Origin: Akanthomyces muscarius
Taxonomy: Eukaryota > Ascomycota > Sordariomycetes > Hypocreales > Cordycipitaceae
Direction: 5' to 3'
DNA length: 64,000 nt
Assembly (NCBI RefSeq): GCF_028009165.1
Contig: NC_079243.1
Location: forward strand, 1,922,001 to 1,986,000
In this document: piece by piece, positions 1 to 11,010 of the stretch
How the letters are laid out: the number at the start of each line of letters is the position of its first letter
Position numbering within the stretch: the stretch's first letter is position 1
The notes under the pieces: generated by a model
The model's input: only the letters and a program-made list of their open reading frames with translations
What the model was told of the DNA's origin: nothing
The model's database searches: none
Made by a program: the position numbers and the translations under genes

Positions 1-363
1 CAGGCCAATGTTTAGCTGCAAGGTTCCGTCGTCTATGATTTTGCCAAAATGCTCCAAGAGTAGTGGATTGATCTCTCGGCCGGCATGCCGGTGGGAGGGA
101 GACGCCGGGACGCCGTCCAGAAGATGTCGCAGAAGACCCCTCGTTAAGTCTCTCCACTGGCGGCAGACGCGTTGGATCTTGGAGAGTAATATTTTTTCGG
201 GAACATGACTGAGTATAGACTTTGTGAGTTCCTCAAGCGCAAAGACCCGGACGCCGGCGACTGACGCGGCGCATGGACTAGTCGGCGTGTCTTTGGCCTG
301 CCGCCTTTCTGCGCGTCTTTGCCGCCCTGCAGTCTTCGGAGAGGTGCACTTGGTTTTGGCCAT
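1..363 (-). CDS. F-box protein, N-terminal fragment (runs off left edge)
   Basis: The frame is open from an ATG at 363 down to base 1, giving 121 codons without a stop, so the gene continues beyond the window. The first 35 residues are basic and low in complexity (KTKCTSPKTAGRQRRAERRQ). They are followed by a typical fungal F-box: VFALEELTKSILSHVPEKIL, then LLSKIQRVCRQWRDL at about residues 43-77. In this family the F-box binds Skp1 in an SCF ubiquitin ligase and the missing C-terminal part would choose the substrate. The motif VCRQWRDL is the diagnostic end of the F-box in many uncharacterised Pezizomycotina proteins. Substrate and full length cannot be told from here, and an intron further downstream is possible. 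Confidence 0.72.
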   Translation of the reverse strand, partial: MAKTKCTSPKTAGRQRRAERRQAKDTPTSPCAASVAGVRVFALEELTKSILSHVPEKILLSKIQRVCRQWRDLTRGLLRHLLDGVPASPSHRHAGREINPLLLEHFGKIIDDGTLQLNIGL

Positions 364-943
364 GATTGATGTCGATAGCATTCAAGATTGCATATGAATA
401 GATGAAAGAGCTTGTTTGAGTTACTTGCTCCGATCTATCTTTAAATAGCCTCCGCTGCTAATACCTTGTTGTGTACGTGACTCACACCGGAGTAGACCCA
501 GCCTGATATGGCGGTCGAAATGGCACTTGGAGTGGGCTTCCACCTTGCAGCCTGTGTTATTTGTACCCTTGAATAAGTCATTACCGTGATCAGTCTTCGA
601 AGTGAGCGCATAGAAAACAAAATCCAAGTTCGCTTTGACCCGAGTGTTCATTCCGACCACCGTACCTAGCCCGTGGCCATGCTATAATACAGCCAAGGCG
701 ACAGTTAAGGCGAGAATCAAACCCAATTAACATAATCTATCGTAATTTTGAGCTGCATCTCGATTTATATTCTTTGCTATTTGGTACTGGCTTCAATCAC
801 GTCAGTTCCCCCCATCGCACTCAGTGGTATGATTCCATGTTTTCACACCACCATTTTTGTCGCCACAAACCATAAGCACAGGCTCCGTCAGGTTACAGAC
901 AATACTTTCTCTCACAACAATTCAATCTGAATCCATACACTTC
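364..943. other. Intergenic, no supported gene
   Basis: This lies between the 5' end of the F-box gene and the 3' end of the DUF1996 gene. A 79-codon frame on the minus strand (421-660) shows no family features, and I see no basis to call it a gene. Confidence 0.5.
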
Positions 944-2117
944 TTAACTCTCGAAGACGGGGTTGTTGCCAGGCAGCTTCTGCAGGCGGCCCTTCAGACC
1001 AACATCCTCCGTGGGAGGCGCCCTCTCAGGCTGCTGAAACGAGCCGTGGTTAGAGCCGACGTGGAGGCTGCAGTCGGGCGTATCGGTGCCCTGCTTTCCC
1101 GTGCACGTCTCCATCGCGTGCTCCAGCTTGTTTTGGTCCTCCCAGCCCTGGAGGAAGTCGCCATGCAGCCCGTAGCCGGTCGTGTCGCCGTTGGCGTAGA
1201 CCCAGCGGCGAAAGTCCCTGCCCTGCACCTGGCGTGTGTTGTAGTAAAACTCGTTGAAGACGGATACGATGGCGACGGGGTGCGACTCGGGGCAGACGCC
1301 GCTGTTGTAGTCGCCGATGCCAGGAAAAGACATCTGCAGAAAGTGCATGTTAGTGGCTGAGCTGCTTCGTATTCGTTGGTGAGCTCGGTGGGCTTACGTG
1401 ACTCTTGTGGTCATGAGAGTCGAGATTCTTGCCGTCCCAGCAGGAGGGAAAGTAAACCTGCATGCGCATCTCGTTGCAGAGCTTCTGGGGGAGCTCGACG
1501 TAGTCCTGGCCAGGGTCAAGGCAGACGTGGCTGATTGCACGGTTGGTGTTGTCGCTCGAGTTGTATGTTCTATTTAGTTGTTAGTTCCTTGTACTCATGT
1601 TGGTGACGGGAAATGCTGAAATTGACCTTCTGAAAGTATCGCCAGAGATCATGCGCAGGCCCTTGGGAGGAGCAATGGCACCGTGTTTGCCGCCACAGTT
1701 TCTACGCCCAGGCGCATAATCGCAGGCACGGTCAATGTAGTAGGCAGCCTTTGAATTGAAGTCAGTTCCCATTACTCGAGGATAAAATCAATCTGGACCT
1801 ACGATGCCAAGCAGCTTGATCAGCTCAAAGCTGTTGTCGTGGTGCTGGTGGTAAAGCTGCGGCTGCCAGTAGTTGCTCTTGTCCAGGGCCTTGTCACAAG
1901 TAGTGTTTTGCGCGTTGCGCGCATCGTAGTTGCTCATGGACATGTGGTAACCAGTGCCTCCGACGACGGCGTGGACGTGGGAGCTGAGCTGGCCGGGCCT
2001 GATGATGGGATCGGTACGCTGCACTGTCAACGACTTGCAGTGCACGATGAAGAGGCCGCCCTGGGCAGCAACCAGGGTAGCAGCAGCGGAAATAACAAAA
2101 AAAGATCTGGTTAACAT
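944..2117 (-). CDS. Secreted DUF1996-domain protein
   Basis: The model has four exons (2117-1803, 1748-1627, 1569-1398, 1333-944) joined by three short GT-AG introns, and closes at 332 aa. I chose the Met at 2117 because a clean signal peptide follows it (MLTRSFFVISAAATLVAAQ); an in-frame ATG at 2153 would add 12 residues in front of it. The mature part starts with the DUF1996 signature. SSHVHAVVGG lies around residue 45-54, followed by a C...DKSNYWQPQLY block, then AAYYID, RMISGDTFRR, LDSHDHKSH and SFPGIGDYNSGVCPESHPV. These conserved His, Cys and Asp positions are typical of this fungal extracellular family. Its biochemical role is not established, though some members carry WSC domains and are linked to cell wall or carbohydrate. 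No WSC domain or GPI signal is visible here. Confidence 0.88.
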
Positions 2118-3883
2118 CTTGACGTAGGTTGACTCGGTCAGAAAGCGAGTCACGGTCGAGTGTAAGTGAAGCTTGTTATAGTTCCAGTGACTTGAACCTC
2201 CGTTTGCAATGAGTGTTTGATACTAACGGCAAAGTGGAAATTGAATATACAGTCACGACAGCAGTATAAATAGTTGTTTTCTCTTCTTAGTTTGGACAAG
2301 CAAGTCAATCAGGCTGCCAACTGATTTCTCTGCCTGTTTTGGTAGCACGTTGTGACGGCCGGGCAGGCAAAATTGCCGAAACTTACGGATACTATTCTCC
2401 GGAATCTATCCGTGTGGATGGCCACAACTATCCGGGCCTCTTCCATGTATTTGACAGCCTCGCTTGAAGGAGAATGTCGCCCGGCTTCTTCTGCAAGGGT
2501 TCATGAGTACCCAGCGATGGGATACCCCAAGACGGTTCAGCGCCACGGGGCCGGCTAGCGTACTACGAACGGCTGCAGTCTCATAGTCTACGCCACATAC
2601 ACGGCCGTTTCGGAAGTATGACGAAAAGAAAGAAAATTGAAATCCTGGGAGAACCGACTACTGATTATTGTTTGCGAAGCCAGTTTGGTACTGAGTGTTG
2701 CCGGTCCACTTGCCGTGTAACTGTCCAGGTCGCCAAATGTCCACTCGACATTTGTGGTTATCTTGTCGTCGAACAATCTACCAAGATAACTTGTACCATC
2801 TGTCTCTCGACTATTGAAATTGTGGCTCAAAACAGGTTGATCCGGCCGTGTGCCGATAAAACTTTTGGCAAACAAGGCTTTGGCTCGCCACCACTGGACG
2901 AATGCGGCCACCCCTGACATGACTAGGCTGCGAGCCTCAAAGTTAAATCTGACTAGGTTCTTGGTCCGAACGCGACATTTTGCGACATATCAGTTTGAAA
3001 TGAAAATCCAGCCAACATGAAAAAAAACCTCACATTTCTATGGGGGCGGTCGCCGTACCCGGAGACTTCGGGCGGTCTGCCTCAATCTATTCATAGTCAT
3101 GTGCTGGTTCGTGAGCTGCCATTCGTTCAGTTACAGCAAGGTTCACTAGACCAATCCCCAAACAACAAAGCGGGTTCGACTAATGGCCGATATTTGTGAC
3201 GGCCTTCATCCTTTTGCTTATTATGCATTACTTGTTGGCGGCACGGTGCCGATACAGAATCGCCAGCCGGCCCTTGGATAGCGGAATCGGTGCCAGGTGC
3301 GGAAGCCGTTGTCTGAGGCAGTGCGGCAGAGCCTCGTCGAGCTTCGGCACCATCACTATTAGGTCTGCCTGGCATGTTTGAAAAAGGGAAATTGCCTGCT
3401 TACTTGGGGGCGGTGTTCACAACTTCAGAGAGCGTCATGGCGAAAAAGCTCTGGCGGAATGCGTGGCCACGTGCTCGGCATTCGCGCTTTTAAAAGATTG
3501 ATCCAAAGGCAGCCTTCCAAGCTCGGTTGTCTCCCTAGCCTGATAAGGAAACCGCCTTACTGAATGCCAGTTCCAGTCCTCTGAGTGGCAGTTCCAATGC
3601 TGTGACGACATGGGTCAAGCAATGCCCTCGCTCGACCGTATCGAGGGAGACAACCATCAAGCAAGCCTGGCGAGTAGGATTGTTTACGTCGCTTATGGGG
3701 ATCAGGTGTAAGAGCAAAACAAAGAGCTGTGGAATTGATAAAGTGCTGTAGTCGCTGATTATAAAATTTCATATGCTCAACTCGTCCGTTGCAGCCCAGG
3801 CAACCGTGTATTGAGACCGGCTCCGAGCCTCGATGGCAATTTTGATAAACTGACGGTAAAAACAAAAAACAAAAACAGTGCCA
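2118..3883. other. Intergenic, no supported gene
   Basis: This is the shared upstream/3' space of two minus-strand genes. The stretch 2588-2920 is open on both strands (about 100-110 codons each), but neither translation shows a recognisable family. The word GGTTGTCTCCCT (near 3523) recurs inverted as AGGGAGACAACC (near 3645), a weak hint of a decayed short inverted-repeat element. Confidence 0.4.
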
Positions 3884-6109
3884 CTACATTGTAATAGTCT
3901 GTATGTTAAATATATCGTTCCTCCAGCCATCTCTCCTGTACTCATGTATATTCTGCTGCGCGTCCTCGGCCTCCTCCTCCCACAGCTTCACCAAGCTACC
4001 CGGAGCATAGCGGCCCCTAAAGACATCCTTGCCCGGCTTGACACCGACTCTCGCGGAAACATTCGGGTCCTGCTCCCAGGTGAACCGCGCCGCGACGGCC
4101 TTGAAAAACGTCCAGACGCTGTCGGGGTCGCACACGCGCGTCGCGCGCAGCCGCTCCCGCGCAAACACGAGCTCCCTGTTGAGGTTCTTGACGCCATCGC
4201 CAATGGCCGACTTGACGCTCGACTCAATCGCCTTGCGCAGGATGGGCCGCAGGAGGAGCTTGAAGAACCACGCGAGGCAGGCAAACTTGGACTTGCGCAG
4301 CTTGTAGTCGAGGTGGTGGATCTTGACGTTGGCGTTGCGCAGTACCACCAGCTCCTCGAGACGGTCCTTGCCAATCTCGAGCTCCACGTCGACGTCGATG
4401 CCGCGGTCGTCGAGGTGGAATGAGGCGAGGCCCTGGTCCATGAAGCGCAGAATGCCAGAGTGCACGCGCATCCAGTAGCCCAGGTCGTCGGCCGCAATGG
4501 AGAGGCCCGCCACTTTGATGGTGAGCAGGTTTGTCATGGTCGATGTCGTGCCGAACCTGAGTTTGGTGACATCCAGGTCGTTCTTGGTCATGAAATGGAT
4601 ATTGTACGGTAGGAAGGAAGTGTGGTTGACTGTTTTGCCAGGCTGCAGGATGAGATTCTCCAGGAGGAGGTCGATCTTTGGCGTCGCAAGCTCGAGGCGT
4701 GGAATCGGCACATGCTGCACTCCCTGCACCAGCAGCGGCAGTAGCGTGTTGGCAAAGTCGGTCAGCAAGTCCGAGTTGCCCTGGGTTGTCGGGAATAGAA
4801 TTTCGGCCAGGCGGAATGATGAAGACATCAGCTTTTGCACGGCTGGATCGTTAATGGCCGACTGCACCGCCGACTGCGTAGCGTTAATCAGATGAGAGAT
4901 GTCGTCCGTCAGGGTGGAGTCCTTTGTCAACTCCTTGGTCTTTTCCTTCATCTCATTCTTCTTCTCTCCAAAGTTCTCCAGGAATTCTGGGTCAGACAGC
5001 ATCTTCTGCACCATGGTGATGAGCTCCTGCGCAAGCTGCTCCGCGTTTTCCTTGTTCTCGTGGTTCTTGTCGATGAATTGGCGAAACGAGTCGGCGGCCT
5101 TGTCCCACTTGCCCTGGTCTCCAAATGAAGAAATGAATCCCCAAAAGTTCTTGGCTGCGACCTTGGCCTCCCGGTTCAGCTCGATATTCTCCTCCACTTC
5201 CTCGGCAGCTTCTCCCGCAGCGGAAAGATAAATGCTAACACAGCGCTGCAGAAGTCCGCCTAGCTGCGAAACGGCCTCGGAATAATCCTTCTTCTGCCGG
5301 AGACCGCTGACTGCAGCCTTCAGACGATTGATCAGGACCTTTTGCGTCTCCTCGCCCATGTGGTCCTGCAAGCTGGTGTACATTTCTTCAGACACTTGTG
5401 CCGCGTCACCCTTGATGTCATCCTTGACCTCGACCGCTTTCTGTTTCAAGTCCTCCTTGGTGAACTGTTCTTTGGCCTTTTTATCAGTATTCTTCAGGGC
5501 AGCCAGGTCGTCAGATCCCTTGGCGACAGAGTCGAGCTGCTTGCCGGCCTCTTGGGACACCTCGCCAATAGCAAAAGCGCCATCGCGGAGTATTTGTGTC
5601 GAGATGGTGCCGACGTCTGCCATCAAGACTCGGAAGTCGTTGTTCATCAGCGCCAGGGAGAAGACGGTTCGCATCGCCTCTACCGTTGCTGACGCCTTGG
5701 CGTGGGCCTTGCCCCTATTGAAGATGCCGCCCGCACCATTGGCATCAATGTTGACTCTGGCGCTCGTGAGGTACCAAAGGAAATCTTGGATTTGATCTCG
5801 CGAGTTTTTCTGATGCAAAAGCTCGATGAAGAGCTGCAGCCATTCTTTGGTGGTGCGGACCAGCGCACGGCCAGAGCTTGACAGGCCAGCCCTTTCTGAT
5901 GGATTGAGGATTTCCGAGGACAGAAGAGTTCTCAATTGAACTTCTGTCTGCTCTGTTGACGGCATATATCCTTTGGAGATGGCGCGCAGCATCTGGTAGC
6001 TGTGCAGCTTCTCGTGCAGACGCGCTTCGCGGCTGGTGTCGTCATTGTACTGGGGCAGCAATGGCTCCCGTTCGCGGTCATCGCCATCGCTTCCAAAGCA
6101 CGAAAACAT
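3884..6109 (-). CDS. HAM1-like protein with BPI/LBP-type lipid-binding fold
   Basis: This is a single exon of 741 aa. The N-terminus is acidic with an EREPLLPQY dileucine-like stretch. A long helical, charged region follows (about residues 25-430) rich in Lys, Glu and Gln. The C-terminal half (about 440-720) has alternating hydrophobic segments such as IPRLELATPKIDLLLENLIL (about 480-500) and MRVHSGILRFMDQGLASFHL, then WFFKLLLRPILRKAIESSV. This architecture matches the fungal HAM1 N- and C-terminal domain family, whose C-terminal part resembles the tubular lipid-binding BPI/LBP fold. No signal peptide is visible, so a cytosolic or membrane-contact role is likely but inferred. The gene is intronless. 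Upstream lie 845 bp shared divergently with the SET gene at 6955. Confidence 0.75.
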   Translation of the reverse strand: MFSCFGSDGDDREREPLLPQYNDDTSREARLHEKLHSYQMLRAISKGYMPSTEQTEVQLRTLLSSEILNPSERAGLSSSGRALVRTTKEWLQLFIELLHQKNSRDQIQDFLWYLTSARVNIDANGAGGIFNRGKAHAKASATVEAMRTVFSLALMNNDFRVLMADVGTISTQILRDGAFAIGEVSQEAGKQLDSVAKGSDDLAALKNTDKKAKEQFTKEDLKQKAVEVKDDIKGDAAQVSEEMYTSLQDHMGEETQKVLINRLKAAVSGLRQKKDYSEAVSQLGGLLQRCVSIYLSAAGEAAEEVEENIELNREAKVAAKNFWGFISSFGDQGKWDKAADSFRQFIDKNHENKENAEQLAQELITMVQKMLSDPEFLENFGEKKNEMKEKTKELTKDSTLTDDISHLINATQSAVQSAINDPAVQKLMSSSFRLAEILFPTTQGNSDLLTDFANTLLPLLVQGVQHVPIPRLELATPKIDLLLENLILQPGKTVNHTSFLPYNIHFMTKNDLDVTKLRFGTTSTMTNLLTIKVAGLSIAADDLGYWMRVHSGILRFMDQGLASFHLDDRGIDVDVELEIGKDRLEELVVLRNANVKIHHLDYKLRKSKFACLAWFFKLLLRPILRKAIESSVKSAIGDGVKNLNRELVFARERLRATRVCDPDSVWTFFKAVAARFTWEQDPNVSARVGVKPGKDVFRGRYAPGSLVKLWEEEAEDAQQNIHEYRRDGWRNDIFNIQTITM

Positions 6110-6954
6110 TGTGTATATGCTGTTTTTGCTGTTTCTTAAAACGGCTATGATGGGCAGACATGGAAGTGCATCGACAATCGCGGGGAGGATGGCAGTCGTT
6201 TTGTTTTAACGTCGTCGGAGCAGTATTATGGTGAGGACAGAGTGACGTAGGTGATTACACAGTGACTGTCGCAGCAGCAGTAGCGCCAAATCCGCCGATC
6301 GAGGTTAAACCGGTTTCCAAACTTAGAAATAGTAATCAATAACCTATTATCCTGGGGTATTTATTCTGGACAGCGTTTGGATCGAGAATTTGCGCGATCT
6401 AGATTTGTTTTTCTGATTGCTCGTAGAACTTGGTCAGTATGCATGACGTAGAGCTGCGTTGCCTTTAATATCGTAAACCCATATAAACGTGCTCGTATCT
6501 TTACGGCTCAATATGAGCATGCTGTTTCAAGTAACAGCAATATTAAAACGTCTTCCATTCGTGTTCATTTTCCAATCACTTGCCATAAGTAGCAACTTAT
6601 CTCCAGCTCTGTAGGACGACGTTTATATAGGGCAGCATTGGCCAATCAGCTGGGTCTGCAGTACAACCCCAACCCTGGTCAAACGCCCAGTCTACACGAC
6701 GTGAATCCATACGATACAAATATTCGACGTATCTCTCTGTAGGATAAAACCTACAATTTTATCGGGCCTACATAGCCATTTACTCATTGAAAATGACTGT
6801 ACGCATATTATGCTACCGCATTGCTGCATTGATCTAAGTATGGCGTTTGTGGTTCCACCTCCGCCAATGACTGACTGGGTGAAGCAGCGCCAGATCTTGC
6901 TCTGCGCTTAGCAACCATCACCAAACCACGGGAAGGACCAACACAAATAACCCG
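6110..6954. promoter_or_regulatory. Divergent promoter region between HAM1-like and SET genes
   Basis: The 845 bp between the two divergent start codons hold no coding frame of note. The sequence is more AT-rich than the flanking genes. No clear TATA box stands at the usual distance of either start. Confidence 0.45.
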
Positions 6955-8180
6955 ATGGAGACGGAGATAGAAAACCTGCTGGCATGGGCCGAGACCAAAG
7001 GCATAGAGATCAACGGCTGCTCGCCAAAGCAACTACACGGCCGCGGCGTCGGCATCGTGGCCACTCGAGCACTAAAGGTAAAATTTCATCCAATCCCCAA
7101 CTCACTCGCGCACTCACTCACTCACAACCAATCCGTCCTCATGCTCACAAAAATTTCTCTCTCCAGGCTGGTGAAGTCATCCTGCGCGTCCCCACAGATA
7201 CCCTCCGCTCCCTCGCCAACACGCCGCCGTCCATCATCGCCAGCCTCCCCGGCGCCAGCGTGCACGCCATCCTCGCCTGCTCCTTGTGCCTCGACACCAC
7301 CAGCTCGCTCTCCGCCTGGCGCGCCGTCTTCCCCTCCAAGGCCGACATCCACGCCGTCCTGCCCATCTGCTGGCCGTCGGAGCTGCGCGCGCTCCTTCCG
7401 CACACCGCCGCCACGCTCCTCGGCAAGCAGAGCGCCAAGTTTCAAAAGGACTGGGCCACCGTCGAGGCCGTCTACGCGCCCCAGCTCTCCAAGGAAGATT
7501 TCCTGTACGGCTGGCTGCTCGTCAACACGCGCTCCTTTTACCACACCACGCGGCAGACGGCCAAGCTGCCCAAGGAGGACCACATGGTGCTGCAGCCCGT
7601 CGCCGACCTCTTCAACCACAGCCCCGCGGGGTGGTGCGCCGGCGCCTTTACCGCCTCGGCCTTTACCATCACCACGCAGGAGCCGCACGCGGCCGGGCAG
7701 GAGCTCTTCATCAAGTACGGCTCGCACGGCAACGACTTCTTGCTCGTCGAGTACGGCTTCACGCTCCCGCCGCCGCTCAACGCCTGGGACGAGACGTGCC
7801 TGGATCCGCACGTGTGCCACGCGCTGACGGCCGCGGGGCAGCGGCCCGTCCTCGAGGATGCGGGCTTCTGGGGCGGGTACATGCTCGACAGGGAGACGGC
7901 GTGCTACAGGACGCACGTGGCGCTGCGGACGCTGTGCCTCACGCCGCTGCAGTGGCGCGCGGTGCTCGACGGCGAGCGCGACGAGGATCGGGACCAGCGC
8001 AGGGTGGACGCGGAGCTCGTGAGGGTGCTGCGGCGCTACGAGGAGGATATTGTGGAAAGGATCCGCGACGTGGAGGAGGCGACGGCCGGGGACGAGCTCT
8101 CCCGCGAAGGGTTGCGCGATCGGTGGGTGCAGATCCAAGAGCTCGTCGTGGGGACGAGGCGACGACTAGAGGAGCAGTGA
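6955..8180 (+). CDS. SET-domain protein lysine methyltransferase (SETD3/SETD6/Rkm type)
   Basis: There are two exons (6955-7077 and 7167-8180) with an 89-bp intron ending CTCTCTCCAG, giving 378 aa. The intron removes a frame break exactly between RGVGIVATRALK and AGEVILRVPTDTL, the start of the SET domain. The remainder has the split-SET layout of non-histone lysine methyltransferases. A helical insert (about 60-170) is followed by the SET core motifs VADLFNHS (about residue 190) and LFIKYGSHGNDFLLVEYGF (about 220-240), the NH and Tyr elements that bind S-adenosylmethionine and the substrate lysine. The C-terminal region (about 260-378) is helical and charged, like the substrate-binding lobe in this class. 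The target protein cannot be inferred. The coding region has very high GC in third positions, which leaves long open frames on the opposite strand. Confidence 0.87.
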
Positions 8181-8532
8181 AGCAGGCGGAGTTGTGACAG
8201 ACTTCAACCAACGGCACTGGTATTTATGGCCTGGAAAGATTTAATGCATAAAACATGTTGTAATGTTTCTTTTAGCCAGATTTTCATTTCTTGAGAGATA
8301 GCACATATCTTGTTATATAGTACAATGTTGTCACTTCGGACTTTGAAAAAAAAAGAAACAAATACAAAACTCCAGATTCCCACGATATCCCAGGCTTTCA
8401 CACTGTCTACCGCAGCGTCTTTATTCTTTTTATAAAGAACAGCTCGAAAAAACCTGCCGTGTGCACCCAACGTACAGATCGAGGCCGGTTGGCTTACTCG
8501 GGTCGTGGCCGCTTCGCGCCATGAAGAGAGCT
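8181..8532. other. Convergent 3' region with a 30-bp near-repeat of coding sequence
   Basis: This is the 3' space between the SET gene and the CPSF6-like gene. It is AT-rich up to about 8450. At 8495-8524 it carries a near-identical copy of the last codons of the neighbouring minus-strand gene (see findings). Confidence 0.6.
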
Positions 8533-8563
8533 CTACTCGGGTCGGGGCCGCTTTGCGCCGTGA
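8495..8563 (-). repeat. Imperfect tandem duplication at the 3' end of the CPSF6-like gene
   Basis: Two copies of about 30 bp (8495-8524 and 8533-8563) both read, in the same minus-strand frame, HGAKRPRPE followed by a stop. The gene-proximal copy ends TAG; the distal copy ends TAA. They are separated by three codons (AGC TCT CTT). The copies differ at only a few bases, all silent within the peptide. Confidence 0.75.
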
Positions 8564-10099
8564 GGGTTGCCCCAGTCGCCGCCGCCACCACCACCGCCAC
8601 CTCCTTGGTTCTGTCCAAAGTTGAAGTTTCCGGGATTGAAGCCTGAGTTCATGCCTGTGAGCTGTTAGTAAAACTGGTTTATGGATTGTAGAGCTTGTTA
8701 TGAAGGATGTTTTGTGCGGTGCGGTGCAAGCTAGCAGTCTGCCTCCTCTCTTCCGTAGCTCTCGTGGAAATGGGACCGCGTTGCAGTTGAATTTCCGCCG
8801 GCGCGAGAGGGCGCATATGCTGTAGCCCGCAGGCGGCGCCGCAGTCTCTGGGTAGACACATGTGCCGACCATTTCCGGAGCAGGATAGCACATTGTGACT
8901 CCGAGCCTATGGGCGCCGTCGCATACGCCGGGTGGACATTCATGCCTGCCACTCGGCTGTGCAAAACATAGTCCATGGTGCTTTGGTGTTCGCGTAGTTG
9001 TGTGCAGGGTGCCTCTATTACGAGGTCAAGGGTGGCCGGGTTTACATACCTTGCATGCCGGGATTCATCATTCCCATGCCCATACTACCCATGTTTCCCA
9101 TGCCGCCCATCATACCCATGGGGTTCATACCCATCGGATTCATGGCGTTCATGCCGGGACCCATGCCCATCATGTTCCCGCCTCGACCGCCACGCATGTT
9201 GCCACCGCCACGCATACCCCCGCCCATCATGCCACCACGGTTGTTGAAGTTGTTAAAATTGCCACCACCCATGGGGTTGTTGTAGCCACCGCCGCCCATG
9301 GGGTTATTGTTGTAGCCCATGTTATTATTGTTGTTAAAGTTGCGGTTATAGTTGTTCTGGCCCATGTTGCCGCGGTTGTTAAAGTTTCCCCGGCCGCGGT
9401 AGTTGTTGGTGTAGCCTCCGCGATCGTTGTTGTAGGCACCCGTTGGCCCTCTTGACTGCTGGTCCTTGCCTCGAGCGGGGGCGTCTTTCGGTAGTGTCTT
9501 GAAGGGGTTGAGTTGGGGGTTCCAGTACATTGCTTGGAACTTCTTTTGCGCGCCCTGCGCATCCTCCGAGCTGAGCTTGTCTAGGTAGTGCTTGATTGCC
9601 GAAGCTGCCTGGCGAGAATTGAATTCGACATATACTTGTCTATGGCTGTGTTAGTAAAGCGACTTGCGCACTTTCAACCGCGCCCTTACCCTTTGCTTTT
9701 GCCGTTAATCTTGTGTTCGCTAAAAGTCAGGTCTTTGATTTCGTCCTCAGCCTCGACGGCGCGCGCCCATCCTCGAATGTCGTCATCAGTGGTCCACCAA
9801 TTCAGCTCGTTAATCATAAGTGCAGACGTGGCCCCCGAGTCAACAGGCCTCCCGTCGTCTTCCTGCTTGCGCTTTGTCCCTTGCTGCGATGCTTGGTCGC
9901 CGTGGCCTTGGCCATTCTCGTCTTCCATCGCATCGTCTCCACCATGGTTGCCTTCATTCTGGGCTTCGTGGTTATAGTTGTCGTCGCGGTGTTCTGCCTG
10001 CCCCTCATTCTGCTGTTCCTGCTTCTTCTGCCCTTGATCTTGTTGATCATTGCTCTCGTCCCCGTAAAAGTCGATTTCGAAATCAGCTTCCTCCGACAT
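8533..10099 (-). CDS. CPSF6/CFIm68-like RRM protein
   Basis: There are three exons (10099-9690, 9639-9050, 8654-8533), giving 373 aa. The N-terminus (1-90) is acidic and Gln-rich. One RRM follows (about 92-165). Its NELNWWTTDDDI opening and the SEHKINGKSKG segment resemble the RRM of the metazoan pre-mRNA 3'-end factor CPSF6 (WWTTDEDL, ENRANGQSKG), which binds the CFIm25 subunit. A Gly/Asn/Met low-complexity region spans about 190-333 (runs such as GMNAMNPMGMNPMGMMGG). The short last exon encodes a Gly run and a basic NLS-like tail, AKRPRPE. The last intron is unusually long for this window (395 bp) and has a perfect TACTAAC branch site close to its acceptor. A nuclear mRNA 3'-processing role is inferred from the RRM; another hnRNP-like function is possible. 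Confidence 0.8.
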
Positions 10100-11010
10100 C
10101 TTGAAAAGGACCTTGCTGGGAAACAGACGTCCGAGGTTATATAACCAGCGCTGCAGAGAGTTTGTTAAATGATGTTATTAAAGTATTCGAGATACAAGGC
10201 AGTGGTATCTTGTGCTCGCTCCGTGGCGAACTCCTGGTCAAACACATGTGCAGGTAAAAAGCAAAATGGCTAAGCGAGGCCGTCCGCAAAACGCGGCAGA
10301 CTGACAGCGGATGAACTGGAATCAATGCTAATACGTACATTCCCAAGGAGAAATCAGATGGAAAGTGGACTGTGTAACACACGGCAAAAAAGCCTCCTCT
10401 GTGCCGCACGGAAACGATGATGCTCTATGCTTCAATCGATTCTTGTCGGTGACAGCTTCTCTTGCCACGGCAAACGCGGGCTCGGTACAGATATTGTGGT
10501 CGGATAAACCAGCCGATGGGCACAAGAAAATCAAGAATTCCCACACCTCCTGTCAGACACCACTAGTCTTTGTTATATCGCCCCGGGACCGTTGGGCAGC
10601 GTGCGTCGTCAATTTCGGTTGGGCCGTGACGGGTAAAAACGCCTGTCGTGTACCGGTCGGCTTGCAGTATCGCGTTGTCGGAAGTCGGGCGCACAGCGTG
10701 TCGGTTATGCTTATCCGTCTGTCAATGATGCGCGTATCTTGATCCGATGTTTTGGCGCGCTGTGGGATTGAATTATATCACGCGCAGCTCCAAAGACTCT
10801 GATGAAAGTTGAAAGCTCCAACATCACTCTGCTCCCTACGAAGCTTGATGGCAGGCGCACGAGCCACGCGGGTGGAGCATTGATTATCCGCCTGTGGCCT
10901 GGGCGTCACCAGCAAATCATCGCAGCATCATCTTATTTCTTTCCTTCTGGCACAAAATTGCTTCTATTTTACTATTTTACTATATTTACCACGAAATTTC
11001 GTTATACAAT
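10100..11010. other. Intergenic, no supported gene
   Basis: This is the upstream region of the CPSF6-like gene and the 3' region of the WD40 gene. Frames here (for example 10365-10742 plus) show no family features. Confidence 0.5.

Noticed and set aside
400..410. CRISPR arrays or prokaryotic-type operons anywhere in the window
   Set aside because: No regularly spaced direct repeats were seen, and the spliceosomal introns throughout show the DNA is fungal nuclear.
857..1360. 167-codon plus-strand frame
   Set aside because: Antisense shadow of the last exon of the DUF1996 gene.
2588..2920. Region open on both strands for about 100 codons
   Set aside because: No signal peptide, domain or promoter supports either strand; noted only as an intergenic curiosity.
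7122..8197. Long open frames (300-340 codons) in other frames of the SET gene
   Set aside because: Very high GC in third positions removes stop codons in all frames. The translations are Arg/Ala/Pro-rich and repetitive, without a family.
8204..8893. 229-codon minus-strand frame
   Set aside because: It runs through the last intron and, in a different frame, the last exon of the CPSF6-like gene. Its tandem Arg/Trp and Val/Phe runs are not protein-like.
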